This document shows positions 48,844 to 57,348 of a DNA stretch of 64,000 bases, piece by piece. Each line of letters starts with the position of its first letter. Position 1 is the first letter of the stretch. The stretch lies in NCBI RefSeq assembly GCF_000467125.1, contig NZ_BATJ01000007.1, positions 62,001 to 126,000 of the forward strand, written 5' to 3'. Position numbers and translations under genes: made by a program. A model generated the notes under the pieces. That model worked only from the letters and a program-made list of their open reading frames with translations. It made no database searches and was not told the origin of the DNA. The DNA comes from Vibrio proteolyticus NBRC 13287 (GTDB taxonomy: Bacteria > Pseudomonadota > Gammaproteobacteria > Enterobacterales > Vibrionaceae).

Positions 48844-50238
48844 ATGTCTGCAGGATTAGTACAGGCGGCTTATATCGTTGCTGCTCTGTTTTTCATATTG
48901 AGTTTGGCTGGTTTGTCGAAGCAAGAGTCAGCAAAACGCGGTAATTATTACGGCATCGCAGGGATGACGATCGCTTTGATCGCGACGATCTTCAGCCCAG
49001 GGGCACAAGGCCTAGCCTGGATCATCTTAGCAATGGTGATCGGTGGCGGGATCGGTATTCATTTCGCTAAGAAAGTCGAAATGACAGAGATGCCAGAGCT
49101 GGTGGCAATTCTTCACAGCTTTGTTGGTATGGCCGCCGTATTAGTGGGCTACAACAGCTATCTTGAGCCACCAGCGCCAGTATCGACAGACCTGGCCGGT
49201 ATACACGCAGAACACGTCATTCACATGGTGGAGGTGTTTCTGGGCGTCTTTATCGGTGCCGTCACATTTACCGGTTCGGTGGTCGCATTTGGTAAATTAC
49301 GCGGGATCATTTCATCTTCACCGCTAAACTTGCCGCACAAACATAAAATGAATTTGGCGGCCGTTGTAATTTCTACGCTCCTGATGATCTATTTTGTCAA
49401 AGCGGAAGGCAGTATGTTTGCTTTAATCGTTATGACGTTGATTTCGTTTGCTTTTGGTTACCACCTGGTGGCGTCCATCGGTGGGGCGGATATGCCAGTC
49501 GTCGTTTCGATGCTGAACTCCTACTCTGGCTGGGCAGCCGCCGCAGCCGGTTTCATGTTGGCGAACGATCTACTGATTGTAACGGGAGCATTAGTGGGTT
49601 CTTCAGGTGCCATTCTGTCATACATTATGTGCCGGGCGATGAACCGTTCATTTATTAGCGTAATTGCCGGCGGTTTTGGTCAGGAAGTGGTGGTTTCCAG
49701 CGATGTGGATCATGGCGAGCACCGCGAAATTACTGCGGAAGATGTCGCTGATATGCTGAAAGGCTCTAAGTCAGTGATCATCACTCCGGGGTATGGCATG
49801 GCGGTTGCTCAGGCTCAATACCCAGTACATGAGATCACGGAGAAGCTTCGTGCACAAGGCGTAAACGTTCGTTTCGGGATTCACCCTGTAGCAGGGCGCT
49901 TACCTGGTCACATGAACGTGCTGCTAGCCGAAGCGAAAGTCCCGTATGATATTGTTCTGGAAATGGACGAAATCAACGACGACTTTGGTGATACCGATAC
50001 AGTTCTGGTCATTGGTGCAAATGATACGGTCAACCCAGCCGCTCAGGAAGATCCAACCAGCCCGATTGCCGGTATGCCTGTCCTCGAAGTTTGGAACGCG
50101 CAGAACGTCATTGTGTTCAAACGTTCAATGAATACTGGTTATGCTGGGGTACAAAACCCGTTGTTCTTTAAGGACAATACCCATATGTTGTTTGGCGATG
50201 CCAAAGACAGTGTAGACGCCATATCGAAAGCGCTATAA
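48844..50238 (+). CDS. pntB: NAD(P) transhydrogenase subunit beta
   Basis: 464 residues. Eight or nine membrane helices (1-260) form the proton path; the C-terminal domain III binds NADP(H), with '[18 protein letters not shown]', '[22 protein letters not shown]', '[12 protein letters not shown]' and '[19 protein letters not shown]' all diagnostic. GGGAG precedes the ATG. Closed by a strong hairpin. Confidence 0.97.
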   Translation: MSAGLVQAAYIVAALFFILSLAGLSKQESAKRGNYYGIAGMTIALIATIFSPGAQGLAWIILAMVIGGGIGIHFAKKVEMTEMPELVAILHSFVGMAAVLVGYNSYLEPPAPVSTDLAGIHAEHVIHMVEVFLGVFIGAVTFTGSVVAFGKLRGIISSSPLNLPHKHKMNLAAVVISTLLMIYFVKAEGSMFALIVMTLISFAFGYHLVASIGGADMPVVVSMLNSYSGWAAAAAGFMLANDLLIVTGALVGSSGAILSYIMCRAMNRSFISVIAGGFGQEVVVSSDVDHGEHREITAEDVADMLKGSKSVIITPGYGMAVAQAQYPVHEITEKLRAQGVNVRFGIHPVAGRLPGHMNVLLAEAKVPYDIVLEMDEINDDFGDTDTVLVIGANDTVNPAAQEDPTSPIAGMPVLEVWNAQNVIVFKRSMNTGYAGVQNPLFFKDNTHMLFGDAKDSVDAISKAL

Positions 50239-50256
50239 ACTGAAGTTAACGCTTAA

Positions 50257-50290
50257 AGAAGCCAGCAATTTTGCTGGCTTCTTGTTTTTT
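50257..50290 (+). terminator. Terminator of pntAB
   Basis: A 13-bp stem (AAGAAGCCAGCAA / TTGCTGGCTTCTT) followed by GTTTTTT. Confidence 0.92.
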
Positions 50291-50388
50291 AAAGAACACA
50301 TTATTGACATCAATATTACATTTCACATGTATTCTTGGTACATAATGCCTTATAGTTATCGTAACGTACTGAATTTGAACAAATACCC

Positions 50389-51843
50389 TTGATTAAAGCA
50401 GCATCTAAATTCATATTCACGCTATTTGCGTTTGCCTCTATGCAGGTGAGTGCCGATTCGCTGCCTGAGCGTATTGACAAGTTCGTCGATCTCTTTGATA
50501 CCTCTTCAGCCACCGTCTCTTATGATATCCGGGTGATTCAGACAGAATATCCAACCCGATTGATCACTCCCGAGTCGATGCTGCCTCAGACATCCCAATA
50601 TCCGTTGAAAGATATTCAGCAACTTTACCAGTTGGCTAAGACCTGTACTGGCAAGTTACCGTTAAGCCCGCTAATTACCGAACCTTTGGTGTTCACCCGC
50701 GCGATTTGTAAAGGCACAAAGTTAAGTACACGTTGGTTCGCACGCAGCGGGCTTGTCCATCCGGGGGGAGGCTCTTATGCAGCTCGCTATGTGGAGAAAT
50801 ACCCGGACAAGCAGGATGAACTCCAGCAATACATGCAAATCTCAGAACGCCCACTTGCCGACAACGATACGTTGCTTGGGCGTTTACAGCGCATGGATGA
50901 AGATGCGATCACGGCTCTGATTTCCGGTGCGAGCATGTTTATGGAACGTGGCGAGTTTTGGTTGAGGCAAGGGGATCGTTATTATATTTTTCCTGAAGAT
51001 GTCTGGAAGGCGAATATAAGCCAGGCCGGATTAAGCTTTTCTTTATCGAACCAATCGACCAGTTGTTTTGTCCAACGAGGTAACCTGTGTTGGAATGTCG
51101 AAGATCACGCCAACATTTTGCGCATCAGTATGGTCATATTGGTGATCGCCAACATTTTGTTGGTGTTGGGTTGGTCGGTTTATCGATGGAATACAAAACG
51201 CAAGGAAATGAAGAGTCGCATGTTGATTCTTCAAATCCTGACACACGAACTGAGAACACCTATTGCCAGCTTGTCACTGACTGTGGAAGGGTTCCGGCGT
51301 GAATTTGAGCGACTGCCTGAAACGGTATACGATGAGTTTCGGCGACTTTGCGAAGACTCGCGTCGTTTGCGGCAACTCGCTGAGGCGAGTAAGGACTATT
51401 TGCAATCAGACAGTAAACCTTTAGCGACCGAATGGGTGCCATCGATAGAAGAGTGGTTATCATTTAAAATTGAAGAAGAGTTTGAAGGTGACATTAAGCT
51501 GACCATAAACAAAGATGTCGCTGCTAAGCTTAATGTTTACTGGCTGGGTACATGTATTGATAACCTGATTCGTAATGCGGTTAAGTATGGTGTTCCACCT
51601 ATTACTTTGGATGTGGCGACAACAGACAACGGCATTACCGTAAAAGTTATTGACCAAGGCGAACTCACTCACAAGGACTGGCGTCAGTTGAAAAAGCCAT
51701 TTGTGAGCAAGGCCGGGCTTGGTTTAGGATTAACTATCGTAGAGTCGATGGTCGGCAGAATGGGCGGAAAGATGACCCTAGCCGGACCACCAACCACTTT
51801 TATATTGGAGATACCTTGTGAAACAGACGTTGCTTCTCGTTGA
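50389..51843 (+). CDS. vxrA: Envelope-stress sensor kinase VxrA (WigK)
   Basis: 484 residues. Signal peptide (1-22, ending VSA), a periplasmic sensor of about 220 residues with paired cysteines, one transmembrane helix (244-264), then 'LQILTHELRTPIASL' with H286 and the ATPase boxes 'NLIRNAVKYG' and 'GLGLGLTIV'. In V. cholerae VxrA/WigK senses cell-wall damage and, with VxrB, controls wall synthesis, type VI secretion and biofilm. The start is TTG 50389; an in-frame stop shortly before and no upstream ATG force this. It overlaps vxrB by 26 bases. Confidence 0.9.
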   Translation: MIKAASKFIFTLFAFASMQVSADSLPERIDKFVDLFDTSSATVSYDIRVIQTEYPTRLITPESMLPQTSQYPLKDIQQLYQLAKTCTGKLPLSPLITEPLVFTRAICKGTKLSTRWFARSGLVHPGGGSYAARYVEKYPDKQDELQQYMQISERPLADNDTLLGRLQRMDEDAITALISGASMFMERGEFWLRQGDRYYIFPEDVWKANISQAGLSFSLSNQSTSCFVQRGNLCWNVEDHANILRISMVILVIANILLVLGWSVYRWNTKRKEMKSRMLILQILTHELRTPIASLSLTVEGFRREFERLPETVYDEFRRLCEDSRRLRQLAEASKDYLQSDSKPLATEWVPSIEEWLSFKIEEEFEGDIKLTINKDVAAKLNVYWLGTCIDNLIRNAVKYGVPPITLDVATTDNGITVKVIDQGELTHKDWRQLKKPFVSKAGLGLGLTIVESMVGRMGGKMTLAGPPTTFILEIPCETDVASR

Positions 51844-52477
51844 AGACGATAAAAACCTAGCTGATGGCCTTTTGGTTAGTTTAGAGCAAGCGGGATATGA
51901 ATGTTTCCACTCTGAAACTATCGCGGGCGTTGCGCAGCATTGGGATAAAGCCGATCTGGTTATCCTGGACCGCCAGCTTCCTGATGGCGATTCAGTTCAG
52001 CATCTTCCTGAATGGAAAAAGATTAAAGACGTTCCTGTCATCCTGCTGACGGCGCTGGTCACTGTAAAAGACAAAGTGACAGGTTTGGATGCCGGAGCCA
52101 ATGATTATCTGACGAAGCCGTTTGCCGAAGCCGAGCTTTTTGCTCGTATTCGTGCTCAGTTACGTCTACCGGAATCAGATGCACAAGACGACTCAAAAGT
52201 GAAAACCGAACACTTGGTGATCGACAAAGCCACTCGCGAAGTGTTTTACAAAGAGGAGTCTGTCACACTGACTCGTACTGAGTTTGACTTGCTGCTTTTC
52301 CTTGCCAGTAACCTTGGTCGCGTGTTCACTCGTGATGAATTGTTGGATCACGTATGGGGCTACAACCATTTCCCGACAACTCGCACCGTAGATACGCACG
52401 TACTTCAGTTACGCCAAAAATTACCAGGGTTAGAAATTGAAACCCTGCGTGGTGTTGGTTACAAGATGAAAGCGTAA
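51818..52477 (+). CDS. vxrB: OmpR-family response regulator VxrB (WigR)
   Basis: 219 residues. Receiver domain with 'VEDD', the phosphorylated aspartate D51 in 'DLVILDRQLPDG' and the lysine in 'DYLTKPF'; then a winged-helix DNA-binding domain (about 125-219) with 'LTRTEFDLLLFLASNLGRVFTRDELLDHVWG' and 'RTVDTHVLQLRQKL'. The start is GTG at 51818 inside vxrA, preceded by TTGGAGA, so the pair is translationally linked. It should be phosphorylated by VxrA. Confidence 0.93.
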   Translation: MKQTLLLVEDDKNLADGLLVSLEQAGYECFHSETIAGVAQHWDKADLVILDRQLPDGDSVQHLPEWKKIKDVPVILLTALVTVKDKVTGLDAGANDYLTKPFAEAELFARIRAQLRLPESDAQDDSKVKTEHLVIDKATREVFYKEESVTLTRTEFDLLLFLASNLGRVFTRDELLDHVWGYNHFPTTRTVDTHVLQLRQKLPGLEIETLRGVGYKMKA

Positions 52478-52480
52478 TCA

Positions 52481-53362
52481 ATGCGAGGTTCTTACTGGCT
52501 GATTGGCGCGCTGGTATGCGCGCCTTTTCAAACCCAAGCAGTCGATTGGTTTCAAAAAAACACACCATTGACTCAGGCCCATCAGCACCTGCTCGACAAT
52601 GACTTACCTTCGATGTTCTCATCGTTGGTTGAAGTGTGGCAACAAGAAACGAATCCATCAATTGAGCCTCACCTAAATGACTTAATTGTCCAGTCATTTG
52701 ATGTCGATTGTGGCAAAAGCCTAGAAAACAAGCCGTTACCAGACTGGATAAAATCGGTTTTAGTCAGAAGAACCGATATCCAAAGCCCCGGCCGAGATGC
52801 CTACCGAGCCAGTGTAGAAATCCGCACCAACAAAGAGTTGGCAGACATAACACTGAAAAAGTGGGTCGATAAATCGATGTCTGCCGACGATGAAATGACC
52901 ATCAGTGACGCTGGGCCCTCGGCGAACAGTGACGAAAAAGTTTATATGAAACGCTACAACCTAAACAGTCGTGTTTCGATGGGGCTTTATCGAATTGATG
53001 TGACCGCCAAAGACCAAACGTCGTGGAGCTCTTGGCTGATTCTCGGCGACCCAAAAGCCAAATACACCGTACGTTGGGCCTCGAAAGATCAGTGGCGAGT
53101 TGAGAAAAACGCTTTGCTGAATAAGTACTGTCCGCTGCCGAAACTCAATGTTGCGTTTTACGACTACGTTGATGGTTCATACAACCAGGTATGGTCTAAG
53201 ACGTACGAATCCGATTATCCGACATCACTGGAATTGGTCAACGTTCCTCCGGCGCGTTATGTGTTAGCGATTTCTATGACACATCAACGCTGGCAAGGTC
53301 CAATAATTGTGGAACAAACCCAAATTATTAGTAAGACCTATGATGTTTCAGTAGAGGAATAA
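52481..53362 (+). CDS. vxrC: DUF2861 periplasmic protein VxrC
   Basis: 293 residues. Signal peptide (1-20, ending TQA), a helical part, then beta-rich segments ('RASVEIRTNKELADITL', 'MGLYRIDVTAKD', 'PARYVLAISMTHQRWQGPIIV'). It belongs to DUF2861 and takes the place of vxrC in the V. cholerae operon. Begins 3 bases after the vxrB stop. No enzyme motif is visible; a role in sensing or shaping the signal that VxrA reads is possible but not shown. Confidence 0.82.
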   Translation: MRGSYWLIGALVCAPFQTQAVDWFQKNTPLTQAHQHLLDNDLPSMFSSLVEVWQQETNPSIEPHLNDLIVQSFDVDCGKSLENKPLPDWIKSVLVRRTDIQSPGRDAYRASVEIRTNKELADITLKKWVDKSMSADDEMTISDAGPSANSDEKVYMKRYNLNSRVSMGLYRIDVTAKDQTSWSSWLILGDPKAKYTVRWASKDQWRVEKNALLNKYCPLPKLNVAFYDYVDGSYNQVWSKTYESDYPTSLELVNVPPARYVLAISMTHQRWQGPIIVEQTQIISKTYDVSVEE

Positions 53363-53423
53363 CTAAAGTTAATAGAGAATAGGTCGTTATAACCCATACG
53401 GAAGTGGACACTATATAACGACT

Positions 53424-54563
53424 ATGAAAACCTCTATAAAACTTTTAACTTGCTCGATTCTCCTTGCTACCGGTTCTGCATCTGCAGCCAACTACGCTAT
53501 CGAAGCCCGTGGTGAAGCCATGGGTGGTGTCGGTGTTGTGTCAGCAAACTTTTTAACTGCGCCTTTCTACAACCCTGCGTTAACTGCCATCTATCGACGT
53601 AACGACGATGTTGGTATGTTGATCCCAAGCGTAGGCTTAACCTATAACGATGAAGATGGCATGGTCGATGAACTCGATCGCGTGTCCGATCTTATCGACA
53701 GTCAGGATCCGAACCGAATTCCTGAACTGGAACAGTCACTTGATAACCTTACAAGTACTGAAGTCAAAGCTGACTTAGGTGGCGCTGTCGCGTTTGCGAT
53801 TCCGAACAAATTTGTGGCCGCAAACGTGTTTGGCAAACTTTACACGGAATCGTACGCGACTCCGCAAATCTCTGATGATGCCGATATCGAAACACGCGCT
53901 CGCAACTCGACGGTTAACGCCGTTTCGATTGGCGTAGCGGAGGCCGGTATCTCATTGGCAAAATATCAGACATTCTTAGAGCAGCACATTGCTTTTGGTG
54001 TAACACCGAAACTTCAGCGTATCTACACCTACGTTTATGAAGCCAGCTTAGATGATTACGATATCAAAGACATCCGAGACAACGACAAAGCGGAAACCAT
54101 GTTCAACATGGATGCGGGTGCACTTTGGTTTTACGGCCCATTTCGAATTGGCTTTGCTGCCACTAACCTGGTCAGCCGAGACATCGAAACGAAAACCATT
54201 GCTTCACGTAATGGCGGAACGTTGAAATACGAATACCAGATGAAACCGCAGTACACCGTTGGTGCCGGTATCGTCGCAGACTACTTTACACTGAGTGTCG
54301 ATTACGATCTGAATGAAGAAGAACGCTATAAAGATTTTGATGACAATACCCAGTGGATTAGGGTAGGTGGAGAAATCGATGTCCTGCGTCAATTGCAACT
54401 GCGTGCGGGTTATAAGAAAAACTTAGCGTACAGTGACCAAGATGGAACGGTAACAGCCGGTATTGGTCTTTCACCACTCAACTTATTCCAAATGGATATC
54501 GGTGCCAGTTACACTAACGAAGATGCGATGGGGGTATACCTCAACTTCCTGGGTAGCTACTAA
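53424..54563 (+). CDS. vxrD: TraF-like outer-membrane protein (VxrD position)
   Basis: 379 residues with a signal peptide (1-21, ending ASA). 'ARGEAMGGVGVVSANFLTAPFYNPAL' at the N-terminus and a barrel-like C-terminal half ('QLQLRAGYKKNLAY', 'GTVTAGIGLSP.NLFQMDIGASYT') fit the chromosomal TraF_2 family of FadL-like outer-membrane proteins. The name comes from weak likeness to plasmid TraF; no conjugation genes are near. It follows vxrC by 61 bases. A terminator-like hairpin stands directly after it, before vxrE. Confidence 0.8.
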   Translation: MKTSIKLLTCSILLATGSASAANYAIEARGEAMGGVGVVSANFLTAPFYNPALTAIYRRNDDVGMLIPSVGLTYNDEDGMVDELDRVSDLIDSQDPNRIPELEQSLDNLTSTEVKADLGGAVAFAIPNKFVAANVFGKLYTESYATPQISDDADIETRARNSTVNAVSIGVAEAGISLAKYQTFLEQHIAFGVTPKLQRIYTYVYEASLDDYDIKDIRDNDKAETMFNMDAGALWFYGPFRIGFAATNLVSRDIETKTIASRNGGTLKYEYQMKPQYTVGAGIVADYFTLSVDYDLNEEERYKDFDDNTQWIRVGGEIDVLRQLQLRAGYKKNLAYSDQDGTVTAGIGLSPLNLFQMDIGASYTNEDAMGVYLNFLGSY

Positions 54564-54597
54564 TAGTGGAAGAACAACGTATTTACGTTTATAGTCA

Positions 54598-54624
54598 GGC
54601 TCCTTTTCCACAGGAGCCTTTTTT
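54598..54624 (+). terminator. Terminator hairpin fused to the vxrE ribosome site
   Basis: GGCTCC (54598-54603) pairs with GGAGCC (54613-54618), followed by six T that run straight into the vxrE ATG at 54625. The AGGAG ribosome site of vxrE is the 3' arm of the stem. So the element can end transcription and also hide the ribosome site. Confidence 0.85.
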
Positions 54625-54774
54625 ATGTTTAACGATATTCCGACACTGTCCCACCAAGAGCAACAAGAAGCTGTAGAGCGAATCCAACAGCTAATGGCAA
54701 CGGGTATAAGCACTGGTGAAGCCATCAAAATTGTGGCTGAACAAATCAGACAAGAGCAGAAAGACAAAGAATAG
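54625..54774 (+). CDS. vxrE: UPF0181/YoaH-family small protein (VxrE position)
   Basis: 49 residues: '[20 protein letters not shown]' then '[21 protein letters not shown]' matches E. coli YoaH closely. V. cholerae carries a UPF0181 gene at the end of its vxr operon, so I use vxrE. The AGGAG ribosome site lies inside the terminator hairpin just upstream. All-helical and cytosolic; function unknown. A weaker hairpin follows the stop. Confidence 0.85.
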   Translation: MFNDIPTLSHQEQQEAVERIQQLMATGISTGEAIKIVAEQIRQEQKDKE

Positions 54775-54796
54775 GGCGGTTAACCGTCCTTTTTTG
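54774..54796 (+). terminator. Terminator of vxrE
   Basis: GGGCGGT and ACCGTCC (one G-U pair) with a two-base loop and six T, starting at the last base of the vxrE stop codon. Confidence 0.7.
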
Positions 54797-56082
54797 TCTC
54801 TAATGCAATATAACTAAATTTAGTGTCTCTAAATTCCTTATTTAGTTGAGTTATCGCCTAAGTAAATCTTCACTTCAAAAATAGTTGAATGCTTTGTAAG
54901 TCACCATGTAAGACTTACAAAACCATGGAAATCCAAATATACTCTTTATAAACAACAAGATAACGCAATATAATTACCTGGAAAGATCTGGATTGAAGGT
55001 GTAGATGTAACTTAATTACACAATCCTCAAGGTAAGACAATTAACCTAGTGATTTATCCTGCCAGCTTACGTTGTCACTCATCATCAATAAAACCAGTCA
55101 TTTTAAAAGTGGTGAGTACTCGCATATATCATGTCGTCACTAAACGTTGTGACGATGTCACGACGTTGGTTTGGTTAACCACATTCAAGAAAGGGAAAAC
55201 GATGGAAACGTCAGTTACAGGATTGCGACGTTATAGTCTCAAAAATGAAATATACATGTGGTTGCATTTGGAGGTTTAGGTTACAGTAAGCGTGTTCTTT
55301 GTTTCATGGACATTATCTTCTTACTGTGTCGTATCGGCGTCACTTTTAGCCACTGGAAGGAGTGGCTTTTTTTTAGCTGTAGGAATTTAGTAACAGTTTA
55401 CTCTGTATCTCTTAGACGCAATGATAAGAGCCCATCAAATGATGGATGTCTAACGCGCGTGCACGTCATCAAATGACAAGGTGTTTGTTCCGGAATTCTC
55501 TTTGTCAGAATGCGTAACAACGTAATCCACAAAATGCGCCTTGATGTTACTTCGGTTCGCAGCTTTCTAAGCAATACGACCGTTGGTTTTAAAGTACTGG
55601 ATTCTAAAGTCACTAAAATTTTAAGGTAACTTAAGTTAGGGAATCCGAATCCCATTTAAATGTCCTGAACTTAAAAACGATTAATGTCTCGGCCACTCAT
55701 GAGAATTAGCACCGGTGAGGCCCTCAAAGATCAACATGCTCATTAAGCAGAAGAGGACATTTTAAAAGGATATTACTAAATTGCACACACAGCTTAAATG
55801 CGTATTATCTATCTTATGTTAAATTAACTATGAGTTAGCTTGGATTCTGATTCGTTTTGCTCCCCTTACTAACTTTAAGGTGGCTCAGATTAAACATAAC
55901 TGTATTTACCATAAAATAGCTAATAAACAGTTTGTTAATCTGCGATTCTCAACTGTTTATTACGCGAATAAGAAAATAGTTTAATATCGGATGAACTTTT
56001 CACCTTGTGTGTCGTAAGCTTTATAACGGCTAACCAGTCGTTCAGCAGTACGGTTATTCAAACCTATATACAAGGAAAGATT
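54797..56082. other. Gene-poor 1.3-kb region
   Basis: Several open frames exist on both strands but none has family-like sequence and most lack ribosome sites. Visible elements are a hairpin-rich 55.14-55.17 kb (CGTTGTGAC / GTCACGACG), a 25-codon ORF at 55202-55279 preceded by AAGGG, a two-hairpin unit ending in a strong terminator at 55374, and the 10-mer CATCAAATGA repeated at 55433 and 55468. No transposase, integron attC site or phage gene could be recognised. It may be eroded DNA, regulatory RNA, or both. Confidence 0.6.
55263..55374 (+). ncRNA. Candidate small RNA with two hairpins
   Basis: ACAGTAAG (55283-55290) can pair with CTTACTGT (55320-55327), and AGCCACT / AGTGGCT (55348-55367) forms a terminator with eight T. 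TATACA at 55251-55256 could be the -10 box. No coding gene uses this terminator. Start position is a guess and no known RNA family was recognised. Confidence 0.35.
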
Positions 56083-56505
56083 ATGAATATTCATTTTAAG
56101 AACTCTCTTAAAAAGTTAGGATTCCTCGCCCTGCTACTCGGCGCGTCGGCAACGGTCAGCGCAGCACAGGATGTTAAGGGTACAAATCAGGATGTGTCTG
56201 GCGGAACCGTTACCGCTGACATGATTCATGCTGATGCAAACGGCTGGCTTGTGGTTCATCGTACTGACAGCGCTATGAAGCCTGGCCCAGTCGTGGGTTA
56301 TGCCCCGCTCAAAATGGGTGAAAATAAAGACGTTTCAGCGATACTGACCGAGCCTGTAGAACCTGGTGATATGTTGATGCTGATGCTGCACGGCGAGCAA
56401 GGTGGTATGAAAACTGGAGTATTTGAGTACACATTGGGGGCTAAAGAAGATGGTCCGGTTCGTGTAGATGGCAAGCTGGTCATGGCGGTGATCACCGCTG
56501 AATAA
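56083..56505 (+). CDS. Secreted DUF7282-like protein
   Basis: 140 residues from the ATG at 56083 (AAGGAAA in front). A signal peptide (about 1-28, ending VSA) is followed by a compact beta domain: 'NGWLVVHRTDSAMKPGPVVGYAPLKMGENKDVSAIL', 'LMLMLHGEQGG' and 'DGPVRVDGKLVMAVI'. The pattern recalls the DUF7282 group of exported proteins; I am not sure of the family. Single gene with a strong terminator. The long gene-free DNA upstream may control it. Confidence 0.65.
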   Translation: MNIHFKNSLKKLGFLALLLGASATVSAAQDVKGTNQDVSGGTVTADMIHADANGWLVVHRTDSAMKPGPVVGYAPLKMGENKDVSAILTEPVEPGDMLMLMLHGEQGGMKTGVFEYTLGAKEDGPVRVDGKLVMAVITAE

Positions 56506-56513
56506 TTCATAAT

Positions 56514-56540
56514 AAAAAGAGCGCATCACGCGCTCTTTTT
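56514..56540. terminator. Bidirectional terminator
   Basis: GAGCGC / GCGCTC stem flanked by A- and T-runs between the secreted protein gene and yciH. Confidence 0.9.
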
Positions 56541-56554
56541 CATGGCTTTGAGGG

Positions 56555-56866
56555 TTAACCTCCGGCCAACTTAACCGTAAAGCCTTTCTTCTCGAGTACC
56601 GCTTTAATTTTATCACGGGCGTCGCCCTGGATTTCAATCGTGCCGTCTTTCACTGAACCACCACAACCACACACTTTCTTCAGTTCAGCGGCGAGCAATT
56701 TAAGTGGAGCATCATCCATATCCAAACCTGAAACGATACAAACGCCTTTTCCTTTTCTACCTTTTGTTTGACGCTGGATCCGTACGATACCATCGCCTTT
56801 AGGTCGCTCTGCTTTTTGCTCTTCTGGCTTAATTCGGCCGACTTCAGTGGAATATACAAGAGTCAT
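56555..56866 (-). CDS. yciH: SUI1/eIF1-family protein YciH
   Basis: 103 residues. 'VYSTEVGRIKPE', 'GIVRIQRQTKGRKGKGVCIVSGL', 'LAAELKKVCGCGGSVKDGTIEIQGD' and 'VLEKKGFTVKLAGG' match bacterial YciH, a homologue of eIF1 that affects start-codon choice in initiation and is described as a stress-linked translation inhibitor. It begins 4 bases after the stop of the upstream DUF3319-like gene, so the two form an operon. Confidence 0.94.
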   Translation of the reverse strand: MTLVYSTEVGRIKPEEQKAERPKGDGIVRIQRQTKGRKGKGVCIVSGLDMDDAPLKLLAAELKKVCGCGGSVKDGTIEIQGDARDKIKAVLEKKGFTVKLAGG

Positions 56867-56870
56867 AAGA

Positions 56871-57248
56871 TTACTTCTTCTGTTGCATCTGGGCTTTTTG
56901 CTTAGCCACTAAGTATGCCTCGATATGCTTTTGAATAGCAATCTTTGAACCCTTGATCAACCTACCATTGAACATGCAATACCAAGTATTTGGTTCTCCT
57001 GTATCGTTTTTAAGCACAAAACCATGGAAATCTTCTGATGAAGGCTTCCCGCTTTCGGTTTTTTTTCGTCCCACGGAGCTGAACTCTTTAGGATCGATAA
57101 TGGTCGCTGTATCACAAAACCAATCGATACTCTTTTTTACAGCAGCAAGGTTACCAGATAACACATGGTTCTTAATTTGGACTTGCCAAATATCCATTGT
57201 GCCACCGGCTGATTTGAGGTTAAAACCTCTATAATTAGCTACAGCCAT
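56871..57248 (-). CDS. DUF3319-like hypothetical protein
   Basis: 125 residues from the ATG at 57248; the frame is open to 57308. Mixed alpha/beta with 'MAVANYRGFNLKSAGGTMDIWQVQIKNHVLSGNLAAVKKSIDWF' and a basic C-terminal end (KQKAQMQQKK). I recall the pattern as DUF3319, a vibrio-centred family without known function. It is upstream of yciH by 4 bases. Divergent from the recombinase-like gene. Confidence 0.62.
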   Translation of the reverse strand: MAVANYRGFNLKSAGGTMDIWQVQIKNHVLSGNLAAVKKSIDWFCDTATIIDPKEFSSVGRKKTESGKPSSEDFHGFVLKNDTGEPNTWYCMFNGRLIKGSKIAIQKHIEAYLVAKQKAQMQQKK

Positions 57249-57348
57249 ATAGAATCTTATCTGTCCAGTTGTTCTATTAAATAATAATTGTAAATCTATG
57301 GTTATCAAGTATATTTAGTTCCAAGACTCATAGTTATATTGCGTCAGA

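Noticed and set aside
55425-55480. Integron attC (VCR-like) site
   Set aside because: The short symmetric stretches and repeated CATCAAATGA lack the attC core sites and length.
55398-55655. 85-residue minus-strand ORF in the gene-poor region as a transposase remnant
   Set aside because: No DDE or HUH motif, no terminal repeats, and no ribosome site.
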